A DNA stretch of 64,000 nt from contig NC_049916.1 in NCBI RefSeq assembly GCF_001411555.2, positions 2,480,001 to 2,544,000 of the forward strand, written 5' to 3'. The notes under the pieces were generated by a model. The model saw only the letters and a list, made by a program, of their open reading frames with translations. It was not told the DNA's origin and made no database searches. This document shows, piece by piece, positions 27,415-37,535 of this stretch. How positions within the stretch are numbered: the first letter of the stretch is position 1; each line of letters opens with the position of its first letter. Made by a program: the position numbers and the translations under genes. Source of the DNA: Juglans regia. Taxonomy: Eukaryota > Streptophyta > Magnoliopsida > Fagales > Juglandaceae.

Positions 27415-27575
27415 AGAGAAATACTCTAGTCACAATGATTATACAAAAAATAATCTCACAAACTGATGTGATTTGTCAGATTGTAAAATTATTTTTATTA
27501 TAAAACAGATCGGACCACAAGAAATCACGTCAGTTTGTAAAATTATTTTGTGTAATTCCTTTATGACTGCAGCAC
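27415..27575. mobile_element. Palindromic short element (family with copies near 47.3 and 56.8 kb)
   Basis: Contains ACAAACTGATGTGATTTGT (27458-27476) and, 45 bp later, GAAATCACGTCAGTTTGT (27521-27538), an inverted repeat with few mismatches. TGTAAAATTATTTT follows both arms. Related text occurs at 47290-47420, 56400-56510 and 56755-56885. Probably a MITE; its ends are not resolved. Confidence 0.5.
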
Positions 27576-27771
27576 TCCTCCACCCCTCCCTAATAAAATC
27601 ACGTTACTATAGCCTTTTATAGCTGTGAAAAGGTTACTAATTAATTCGCTTGATCCACAGGTACGCAAGGATCATGGCCATTTGTATTTGTATGCCCTCA
27701 CGGAGAAAGCTAGCTGTTAACTCTGCTATCCCATTAATTTTCTTTCTTCCCCCCCCCCTTTTTTATTGGAA

Positions 27772-27885
27772 ACCCCAATATGTAGCAATCTGGAGATCTT
27801 GTTATTCAATATGCTCATATAGCTAAGTTGGCAGCAGTCTTTTAAATTACAAACATGCAATAAAACGTGTGATAATCAGCTCTGT
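27772..27885 (+). repeat. Relic of MATE-array upstream sequence
   Basis: The stretch from CCCCAATATGTAGCAATCTG through AAGTTGGCAGCAGTCTTTTA and ATTACAAACATGCAATAAAA aligns with 35966-36080 upstream of the second MATE copy (TCCCAATAGCAACCC, AAGTTGGCGGGCGTCTTTTG, ATTATAAACATGTAATGAGA). It marks an older duplicated unit left of the surviving genes. Confidence 0.55.
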
Positions 27886-28438
27886 TTTAGGGTTTGACTA
27901 TATATATATATATATATCCCCATTATATATAAGAGGAAAATAAGAGGAAAATACTACGTTTAGAGTTTTAAATCACAGTCCTTTATATTGAATCCTCAGA
28001 TTTGATCTAACGGTAGAGGTTTAAACATTGATTTAAACTAACTTAAAATAGGTATTTTAAATATAAATACCATATCATACACCTAAAATCAACTTTAATT
28101 TATAAAATATTAATTTTTCATGAAGTTTTACTAAATATTTTTAAGAAAATAAAATCATATAAATAATTAGAATTTTTAACATAATTTAAATCTCATAATA
28201 TTTTTAATTAACTAAAAAAGAAAAGAAAAAGGGAGAGCACGAACATAGAGGGTGGATTAGCTTCATACGAGCTCATTATATTTTCTGCATAATTGGAGGT
28301 AACATGATATGCATGTATTGATATCTACTATTAAATATAATTAATTTATAGAGCTGAAACTTTCATTCAGCTTTAACATTATTTTGAACAATTTTATTTT
28401 TTTAGACGCATCATTTTCAATTAAGTAAACGGGCAAAC

Positions 28439-28440
<2 letters not shown>

Positions 28441-28481
<41 letters not shown>
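28441..28481. repeat. (TA)n microsatellite
   Basis: About 19 uninterrupted TA units after CGTG. A shorter (TA) run lies at 27899-27918. Confidence 0.9.
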
Positions 28482-28483
<2 letters not shown>

Positions 28484-28633
28484 GCATTGTGACAGAAGAG
28501 GACGTGTCTGTTAGAGATTGATGTGAGGCGTTGGTCTGAAAACTTCACTTCCTATTTCTTGAATAAGTAGAAATGTCAAACCCCGATTGATAATTTTATA
28601 AGAGTAAGTTATATATAGTTGTGGAATGTGTAA

Positions 28634-28772
28634 ATATTATATAATCATTTTAAAAGAAAGTAAGATTTATTATTAAAAAATTATTATTTTTTATATAGAT
28701 ATTATATTTATTCATTTTTTTTAAATAACTATACGATACTTGCACACTTACGACTACAAATATCATATTTTT
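28634..28772. mobile_element. Short AT-rich MITE-like repeat (copies near 61.96 and 62.89 kb)
   Basis: Shares with 61955-62075 and 62882-63012 the ordered blocks AAGATTTATTATTAAAAAATTA, a TTTTTATATAGATATTATATTTATTC-like segment, and CACACTTACGACTACAAATATCAT. Three copies in one window show a family; the ends are not clear. Confidence 0.45.
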
Positions 28773-29199
28773 TTTCAACGACGTTTGAAACAACGCAAGA
28801 GTCTCTAACGACATTGGAAATGGAGTGCCCAATATTTTAGCCTTGACCATCTATCCACATCCAACCACCAATTCGGACTACGAATCATCCTGGAAGAACT
28901 CCATTGATCAGCTAGCTAGTTTTATAAACCATTTCAAAAGAATAAAAAAAAAAACCAAAACAGATAATGTCTTGAATGGAGAGGCTGCCTGAATTAGAAA
29001 CACAAATAGAGGCAATGGAGATCATGCTGCTATTTCTTTAATTCCTACACTTTTTTCTTCTCCATCAACTACTTTATGCGCCTTGATTATATTATAGTAC
29101 CGCAAACAAGGAGGTACCAATGTTAAGATGGATGCAATTACGTGCACGCCAAGGAAATTGATTCTCTCTTTTATTTATTGTTTTCATGACCTGTTAAAG

Positions 29200-29330
29200 A
29201 TTTTGGACTTTATTTTTCAGGAGATGAAAGAGACTTTTTAAAATTTTTCTGTATAGTGAAGTAGCCTAGCTCCTCGGATGTCGAATGGGCCTTGCAACGC
29301 AAGCAAGTCTTGTCACGTACTCGTTTAGGG
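29200..29330 (+). repeat. Duplicated segment, copy 1 (partner at 31002-31125)
   Basis: TTTTGGACTTTATTTTTCAG, GAGATGAAAGAGAC and the later GGGCCTTGCAACGCAAGCAA/GTCTTGTCAC match 31002-31125 (TTTTGGACTTTTTATGGGAG, ATAAAAGAGAC, CTCCTTGCAATGGAACCAAG, TCTTGTCTCAC) in the same order. This is a diverged direct duplication about 1.8 kb apart, within the region upstream of the MATE genes. Confidence 0.5.
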
Positions 29331-29511
29331 ACTCTACGACAATCTGCTATACGGGAATTTATGTTTGTGTTTATGCCAATATGGACTAGGCCGGCGCACA
29401 TAGGAGAGGGGGACTTTTTTGCTGTGGAACCGGGAAGAAATTAAAGAGTAGGGACGAATAGACCATTGGGTGTGCTTCGATTCCTCTCTGTGGAGGGGCT
29501 TGCGTGTGTCC

Positions 29512-29981
29512 TAGGGATGTTTCGGTTTTGAATAAAATTTGAAATAATATATCATAATGATAAAATATTATAATATATATTATAATTGTGTTATAGATTA
29601 TAATAATATATTATAATATATAATGATATAGTATTAATAGAACTATTAATACGCACTATATAATATTAGTATAACTATTAATACAATAGACTATAATGAT
29701 ATAAACTTTTTAAAATTTAATATTATATTAATTAGTAATTTATCATATAATACAAAACTATTTTATATATAAAAATTATATACAATATAAAAAATTATAA
29801 TATATATATGAACCGTTTTGGTTCTGTTCGGTCTAGTTTTAGAAAAAGAAAAATAGAAACTGGACCGATTTTAACTGGTTTTAAAAAAAATAAAATTGGT
29901 ACCTGACTGAACCAAACTTGGTACCGATTTGGTCTGGTCCAGCCCAATTTACCGATGTACCGGTTTTTTTTTACACCCCTA
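29512..29981. mobile_element. hAT-like short element, no target duplication found
   Basis: The start TAGGGATGTTTCGGTTTTG and the end reverse complement TAGGGGTGTAAAAAAAAACC share the TAGGGNTGT end. Subterminal sequence is rich in GGTTTTGGTTCTGTTCGG and CCGATTTTAACTGG, with a TA-rich core. The 8-bp flanks GTGTGTCC and ATCCCTTT do not match. Confidence 0.5.
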
Positions 29982-30221
29982 ATCCCTTTCCATTAGGTCA
30001 TGCACGCCAGAGTTTTCACTATAAGAATTTAAGATTTTTCTATTGAAATTTGCTTCTGGAAATATTGAATTAGCTTGAGTGAATTAATGGATTACATAAC
30101 CAATTAAAGAGAATTACAACAAATCTTAAAGACTTTGCTGGTTCTGGAGTCTTTTATACAAAATCTATACCAGCATATATATATATATGTGCAAATAATT
30201 TGGTTCAGCATGTGCAAGTTG

Positions 30222-30450
30222 GGTAGGTTAGGTTTGGATAGTGAGTTAAGATGAGATAAATTGAGATGAAAGTTAAAAATTAAATAAAATATTATCAGAG
30301 TATTATTTTTTAATATTATTATTGTTTTGAGATTTGAAAAAGTTGAATTATTTATTGTATTTTATGTGAGAATTTATAAAAATTATAATAATAAAATGAG
30401 ATGAAATAAAATGGGTTAAAAGTGTTTATCGATCCAAACTGAGTTTTTCC
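30222..30450. mobile_element. GATGAGATG-family MITE copy
   Basis: TTAGGTTTGGATAGTGAGTT, then GATGAGATAAATTGAGATG, the core TATTATTTTTTAATATTATT and the closing GATCCAAACTGAG. The right target duplication is not evident. Confidence 0.65.
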
Positions 30451-30606
30451 TTTAAAAAAAGTGGGATTCATTCGAAAAACCTATTTTTCAGTGATGGGTC
30501 TCGTATTTTTTTTCAAAAAACTTATATGAGACTTGAATACCTTGAACTTGTACTTATTATTTGATTTTTGTTTTCTTTTAATATTTAACGAAGTCAGTAA
30601 TTTATT

Positions 30607-30780
30607 CTCAAAGTTGAGCGAGTAAGAAGCAAAGACTACCCACTCCTACAGGAAACAAAGAGAAAGACGTGGAAAAGAGTCTATTTAAAGGAGGTTGATC
30701 TCAAGATAAAAGTCAGAAACTCCACCTCTAGGCTCTAACAGGAGGTGCGTTAATCGCTGATCAAGGGGTTGGACGTTCTC
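30607..30780 (+). pseudogene. Relic of a third MATE gene, 5' end only
   Basis: Aligns with the leader and first roughly 45 codons of the MATE copy at 37536: AAAGTTGAGCGAGT, GAGAAAGACGTGGAAAAGAG, ATCTCAAGATAAAAGTCAGA, AACTCCACCTCTA, AACAGGAGGTGCG and GATCAAGGGGTTGG all have counterparts in the same order. At the position of the start codon the sequence reads AGG instead of ATG, and the former frame meets a stop after twelve more codons. No exon 2 or later homology follows before the next gene. It is a dead fragment of a duplicated unit. Confidence 0.7.
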
Positions 30781-31001
30781 GTTAAAATAATAAGGCTAAT
30801 GGTAGGTGGCATGCTGTTTGATTGAAACCCACATGATTTTTCTCCATTCCCAAGCACTTCCTATGATTAATTTTTTTAAGAGAGGCGATGTGTTGAAGCG
30901 CGCCACATATATATCGCATGCAAGGACATATATAGATTCTCTTCTATGTACTGTTTTCACGTGTTCATTTGTCCCATATCGTTTTCAATTATATAACGTT
31001 T

Positions 31002-31125
31002 TTGGACTTTTTATGGGAGATAAAAGAGACAAACTTTTCTTTCAAGTGAACTTGGCTGATGGATCATATATGGCTCCTCATCGGTGGGGCTCCTTGCAAT
31101 GGAACCAAGTCTTGTCTCACATATC
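31002..31125 (+). repeat. Duplicated segment, copy 2
   Basis: Counterpart of 29200-29330, with similar blocks in the same order. It lies between the MATE relic and the intact MATE gene. A 147-codon frame at 30806-31249 covers it but has no recognisable domain. Confidence 0.5.
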
Positions 31126-31419
31126 GTTTTCAATCTTTTACCGAAGTCTCAGACCAAACAGAATAAGAAAAAGATCTAGAAAAGAAAAGAAAGCTAATCA
31201 ACACCTAGTCGGAGTGACTAATGTATACGGGGTGCAGCGAGGGGATTAAGGAAAGACACGCCATTGCCATGCTAGCTCCTCGTGCAGATTGTGCAGTCAG
31301 TTGTCTGCAAATCTCATGCATGCATTTATAACAGCAGTCTGTGAGAACAGAACCTTGACTGGCATTATATGATCGATGGACCTTCTTCTTGGATGATTTA
31401 CTTTCGTTGCCATAGAGAC

Positions 31420-31858
31420 TTGTTTGGTTGATCTACTTGATCAAACCATCTGATATTTGAGTAAATTCCCATTATGGAACATTTATTTGTTTGTAAACGG
31501 AAGAAATTTGAGTTATTAAGTAATTGAAGATATGTGAAAACGATCAATATATTCAATGATCAATATTTTATATCACCGTGTAGTTTGTACATTGATAAGC
31601 TTATGATTTTCCAAACTTTAAAAGTTGACCCTTTCTGGCCCATCAATACTGTATCAATCCTCAGCATACATATTACACACACATATAGAATAACTCTATT
31701 CTATATATGTGTGTGTGTGTATATATATATGTATATATATATATGAATGTATGTATGTATCCCGTGAAGTACCTAAATTAAGTTCAGAATAAACCTCTTC
31801 ACAGCTCTCTCTTTCTGAGATCCCAAAGTTGAGCGTGGGGCTAAGAGCGTTGACTTCC
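31420..31858 (+). promoter_or_regulatory. Duplicated MATE upstream region
   Basis: This matches the region upstream of the second copy (37160-37535) over long blocks, including ATCAAACCATCTGATATTTGAG, TTTATTTGTTTGTAAACGGA, the CCGTGTAGTTTGTACATTGA segment, CTTTCTGGCCCATCAATACT and CCAAAGTTGAGCG. A (TG)(TA) microsatellite at 31704-31744 is present only here. Promoter function is inferred from position. Confidence 0.5.
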
Positions 31859-34800
31859 ATGGGAGACATAGAGAAGGACATGATGGAAGAGAGTTTATTA
31901 CAAAAAGGAAGAGAAGAGAAAAGATCAGAGGCTTCACCTCTAACATGGGGTGTGCTCAAACAGGAGCTCAAAAGGTTGGGTTTCTTGGCAGGTCCTATGG
32001 TGGCGGTGACCCTATCACAGTACCTGTTGCAGGTGATTTCAATGATGATGGTGGGTCATCTGGGTGAACTTGCTCTCTCTAGCACCGCTATAGCCATCTC
32101 TCTTTCTGGGGTCACCGGCTTCAGTCTTCTTGTAAGCCTTTCTTATCATCTATTCTTTTTTCTTAATTTGTTTTCTGTCTTGATCACGTACATATCTTAG
32201 ATTGTTGTTCAATCTTCGTTTTGTTGAAAAATTTGTTATAGATTCTAATCTTACCTTTCCAAAAAGAAAAAAACAAAAACAAGAGGACAAGAAAAAACTT
32301 TTCTATTGCCTTGGTTGCGTAGAAATTTGGTGTATTGGGAGTCAAGGATAGATGCATGACTTTTCAATAGTAGGGTGTCAGTTTCATATGAGAAATTTTT
32401 TTTTTCATCAGTAACTACTCACTATTCAACATCTCACATATTATAAAAAATACTTCTATATCCTATGAAAAACATCCCACACCTTATGAAAAAGTTATAG
32501 ATATGGGGTGTGAGAGTGAGTAGTGACTGATGCATAGAATCTCTTCATAAGATGTATGTAGCCTACTTTTTACGATACACTCCTAATTCTTCTCGGTTCA
32601 ACAAGCTGTCTTTGAGCAGATAACGCTCAATTACTGTGGTAATTTAGCTGGATTTGCCACCTTACACAATATTCGAACGGTCTTAAAAGAAAAAAGTTCA
32701 CAAAACTAGAAAAAGATATTATAAGAGCATGAAAAAGGTTCCAGAAAACACAAAAACTTAAACACGAAGGGAAGCCTGTCGGTCACTAAAGAGCTTACTA
32801 ATTCTTATAAAGCTCTGAAAAGAGGAAATCATGTGCTCTTTATAGCATCTTTCAGGAAAAATATACTACAGGAAAACTCTGCACATTCTCTAAGAAAATA
32901 ACTTGTCCTTAAGTACTCCATTCTTTTGTTCTTGAACAAATTGTTTGGTACTCATGAGTATGATCCTTGAAGGAAGGATTCAGAGGCGATGAGGTAAGGT
33001 AATAAGCTTCAGTCTGCTTAAGATCAGTCATCAATTAATACAACTGAGACATTGTTCAAAAGCACTGCTTTTTTCCTAATAATCTTTTAGGAGTAACCAC
33101 CTAGTTTATTAGGTTGATCATATACATGGAGGGATGGAACTAGCAATATGCTGATACAGTTCCATAATATTACTTGAATTTATATGGCTTACCTTTATGA
33201 ATGCTAGTGCATGTTGAAAAACATTTGCTTAGGATGGATGAAATTTAACAATGACAGTTACTTTGAATTGCTACCAATATATATGGGTTTTATTAAATCA
33301 GAGCTCGTAGACAATACGAGCAAGTAAAATGTTCTAAAGAAGAATTCAAATTAAATTTTGGGACCTACTTATAATAATAGAGGTTGAAATTATCCATTTC
33401 ATATAACCAAGTGGATTTATACTTTGTGTGCCATGGACAGTTAGGAATGGCAAGTGCCCTGGAAACCTTATGTGGGCAAGCTTATGGAGCTAAGCAATAT
33501 CGAAAACTTGGAGTTCAAACTTACAGTGCTATATTTTCTATGATATTAGTCTGTATTCCTGTGTCTTTGATATGGATCAACATTGGAAAACTACTAATCT
33601 TGATAGGCCAAGACCCTCTAATTTCACATGAAGCTGGTAAATTTACAGTTTGGCTTGTTCCTGCACTCTTTGGATATGCGACACTTCAACCACTGGTTAG
33701 ATACTTTCAGACACAGAGTCTGGTCATGCCAATGCTTATCTGCTCTTGTGTTACTCTTTCTTTTCACATACCCCTATGTTGGGCTTTAGTATTCAAGTCT
33801 GGTCTGGGAAACCTTGGAGCAGCATTAGCTATTGGCATTTCATATTGGTTAAATGTGATTTTGCTCGGATTATACATGAAGTACTCACCTGCCTGTGCCA
33901 AAACTCGCATTCCAATTTCTATGGAGCTGTTCCAAGGAATTGGGGAGTTCTTTCACTTTGCAATCCCTTCTGCAGTAATGATTTGGTAAATCTTTTATTT
34001 GTCTTCAGTTGAAAGAAGAGCTTGTATGTCCTGTTGTAATAGACTATTCTTGTCTGATGTATATATTCATTTTGATAATTGCAGCCTTGAGTGGTGGTCT
34101 TTTGAGCTTCTTATATTACTTTCTGGACTTCTACCAAATCCACAGCTTGAAACTTCTGTGCTTTCAGTATGGTGAGTTTTCTTGCAGTATTTCAGATCAA
34201 AAGCACTTTTGATTTTCTGAGAATTTCTAATCTTTATGCGCCAACTAATACCTGTTCCTCATAAACCCTCGCTTCAATGCTTGGAAATGATCCTTATTGT
34301 CAACTTCTCTGGATAGTCTCACAACCATCTCGACTCTGTATGCAATACCATATGGACTTGGTGCTGCGGCAAGGTTTGATCAATGACACATAAGCCATTT
34401 ATTAATGCATGTTATAGGTGTCTATTGTAATATAAATTGCACAAATAATAATTTTTTCTTGTTTTTGGTTTAGTACTAGAGTTTCAAATGAATTAGGAGC
34501 AGGGAACCCACAAGCTGCTCGTGTTGCTTTCTTTGCTGTGTTGTTTCTTGCAATCATAGAGACAAGTATAGTAAGCACAACCATTCTTGCCAGCCGACGT
34601 GTTCTCGGTTACACTTTCAGCAATGTGAAGGAAGTTGTAGACTATGTAACAACCATGGCTCCTTTAATTTCTGTGTCAATTATACTGGACAGCATACAAG
34701 GGGTACTCTCAGGTTGAAAATCTCTCCTTTTAGTTATTTAACTTCTACTAAGAATATATATTTACACTGTTGATCAAGAGTTGTTAACTCAGGTGTTGCT

Positions 34801-35342
34801 AGAGGATCTGGGTGGCAGCACATAGGGGCTTATGTCAACCTGGGGGCATTCTATCTTTGTGGAATTCCAGTTGCTGCAGTTCTTGGTTTCTGGGTACACT
34901 TGAGAGGAAGGGGCCTTTGGATTGGAATACAAACCGGTTCTTTTGTTCAGACACTTCTGCTCTTTACAGTAACAAGTTGCACTAACTGGGAAAAACAGGT
35001 CTGTTCTCCACTTTTTATCTTGCTTTTGATCTTAGTCTAGTCCAAGATTGCTATTTGTTCTGCTCTGTTGCCAAGATACTTGGGGGAAAATAGTAGAAAG
35101 TTTTGGATTGTTTTGAAAACCTTTATAGTTTCTAAATGCTTATTAAATACAAAATTTTTACACTTTCTTCCATCTGTTGGTAGGATATGTTCCTTTATAT
35201 TCTTGTCAATTAACTGAAGACATTTGAACTTTGAACCCCATTTTAATAATAGTCAATCACAACTTAAAGCTCTATTGGGTTTTTGATATTGCAGGCTAGC
35301 AAGGCAAGGGAGAGGATATTTGCAGGTAGAGACATCCAATAG
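31859..35342 (+). CDS. MATE/DTX-type efflux carrier, intact copy A
   Basis: Seven exons: 31859-32131, 33441-33985, 34085-34171, 34317-34373, 34474-34712, 34793-34998 and 35295-35342. All junctions are GT-AG and in phase, giving 484 residues, normal for plant DTX proteins. The cytosolic N-terminus runs to about residue 38, then twelve membrane segments follow, with signature stretches [78 protein letters not shown] and [22 protein letters not shown] carriers exchange cations for organic substrates at the plasma membrane or tonoplast; the substrate here cannot be inferred. The ATG at 31859 agrees with copy B; an in-frame ATG ten codons upstream is less likely. Intron 1 holds a MITE absent from copy B. 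Confidence 0.94.
32389..32543. mobile_element. Small TIR element in MATE-A intron 1
   Basis: CATCAGTAACTACTCACT near the left end pairs with AGTGAGTAGTGACTGATG near the right end. TTCATA occurs directly outside both ends (32383-32388 and 32544-32549). The matching place in MATE-B intron 1 (near 38035) reads straight through from TCATATG to TAAGATG, so it is an empty site. Confidence 0.75.
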
Positions 35343-35965
35343 CTAATGAGATAAATCAGCAGAGAATTTTTGTGAGCTAAAGTTTCATACCCTTAAAAGT
35401 TGCAAGGAGAAACATTATTAATACTAATGAGCTTACTATCTTTTTTTCATCTATCTTCTTTCTGTTTTTATTTCTTTAATTTTTTGGTGGAAGACCCCAA
35501 GTCCTATCGTATAATGAAGTACCACATGAGTGATATATAGGAATCCAAATCTGCCAAATCAGTAATATTATGATCTTCTAAATCTTAAGAGCCGGTTTGG
35601 ATTGACTCATCTCATTACTATTCATAAATTTCAACTCACAAATCTTACTACTATTCACAAATCATCTTAATTCATCTCATCTCATCTCTCAATCCAAACG
35701 GTAAGTCTTCCCGTGCCTTCATCAGGTTTATGATCTTCATGTAGCATTTAGACCGAACGACTTTATTTCTCATTAAATTAATAAAATTGAAATGACCGAT
35801 CCTTATTTAAAATTTGTGGGATGATGCTACAGAGGAAGCATGATGGTAATGATTGTTACCCATTGCTTATATTAATAGAAATTATAATATATAGACAGCA
35901 TAATATAATTAAATGTTTTAGATTAGGACAATTAATGACTTATAAAAAATATATATGATTTGACG
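35343..35965. other. 3' region of MATE-A with a short MITE
   Basis: 35343 to about 35560 is the likely 3' untranslated region. 35590-35702 is a short GATGAGATG-family member in inverted form: GCCGGTTTGGATTGACTCAT at one end and CTCATCTCATCTCTCAATCC at the other. No gene. Confidence 0.5.
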
Positions 35966-37535
35966 TCCCAATAGCAACCCACCTATCTTCTTGTTATTAA
36001 ATGTGCTTAAATAAGGAAGTTGGCGGGCGTCTTTTGAATTATAAACATGTAATGAGACTAGTGATGAGACAGAAGATGAGGCTGCCAATCAAGGCTATTT
36101 TGGGCTTGAGTTGTGGAGCCTCGGAATCAAAGGAATTCCTTTGGATGTACATGCAATCGGCTCTCCTTAATAAGAATTGCTAGTTACAAGTGTGTATCAC
36201 CATTCATATAATTTTTTTATAATAAAAAAAAAATAAAAGAAATTATTTTTGAGAGAATAATAAGGTTTCCTATGTCACAAAAATTATTTTTATCTTCAAT
36301 TCACATTATTTCATTAAACGAATACCTTACATTTAATATTAATGTGTAGTTTGCTATGCGAAATCGCTTGCAAGAATACTTTTTCCTCTTTAATATGCAC
36401 AAACGCTAAAAAGTACACATTCTATAATTATATGTATATACATTTACATATATATATAAATTTATTATGCATCCTAATTTATAAGTCACATTATTTTCTT
36501 GATATGCCATTACAATATTGTGTCATGTTGCTTATTAAAAAAAATTAAGAACACAAACATGAAATGGGTGGAAGAAATTTAGGATTTTAGTCTTTCGTTT
36601 TTTGTATTTTCGGGCTCCATTTTGTTTTGAATATAAATTTTTAAATTTTTTTAATAAGTCACGTGATATCACAAGGAATAAAGTGAATTATATAAATTAG
36701 GAGATATGGTAACATTATTCTATATTTACATTAATGTTCTGTAGCGACAATGTGAACGGTATAAAAGGAAAGGTTGAGATGCTTACAAATACCATATTAT
36801 GATTGTTACAGCCCATAAATAGTTGAAAAATAGAGCTCATAAATAGGTCCATCCTAAGTTTTGGACCAGATTGAGAACACAACTGTTCTGGCATATTTTC
36901 ATACTAATTCACTAATATTTATAAACTATTTCATTATTATTCATAAAAATATTTATGAGCCTATTTTCATGCCTTTGAATATGCAAGAGTGGTACTTTTG
37001 GCCATCATTTGAATATGCCTTTGAGCCTTTTTTTTAAATGCTTCGCATATAAAACGTTCTTATGCATATATATATATATATATATATGGTATCATGTGTG
37101 GTACTGTGGGGCTGTTCCTTTGGAGTTTTCAACTTAAACGCATTTATTTGGCTGATTACTTGCTTGGTTTATCTCCTTAAATCAAACCATCCGTAATTTG
37201 AGCAAACTCCAATTGGTGAGTGGTGATGGCTTTTATTTGTTTGTAAATGGAAGGATTTATAAGTTATTAAGAAATTGAATAAAATGTGAAATTATTAGTA
37301 GATTCAAATAGAGCAAGTAAAGAAGAGGAAACTACATATATTTTATTACCGTGTAGTCTGATAACTTGTCGATTTCCCAAACTTCAATGGGTACCCTTTG
37401 CTGGCCTACTAATGAAGTAAAATCCTCAGCATATAAGTCGAAAAAACCAAAAAAACCTCCTTTACAGCACTCTTCTCTTTCCTGAGATTCCAAAGTTGAG
37501 CGAGTGATCAGAGGCTTAGACCAGTACAGACTTCA
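35966..37535 (+). other. Upstream unit of MATE-B
   Basis: 35966-36080 matches the relic at 27772. 36180-37130 is AT-rich with no recognisable gene and a (TA)n run at 37065-37087. 37160-37535 matches the upstream region of MATE-A, so the duplication included promoter DNA. Confidence 0.5.

Noticed and set aside
29504..29989. 8-bp target duplication for the element at 29512
   Set aside because: The flanks GTGTGTCC and ATCCCTTT do not match, so only the ends support it.
30806..31249. 147-codon plus-strand frame
   Set aside because: No domain or splice context; it spans a duplicated non-coding segment whose other copy (29200) has no matching frame.
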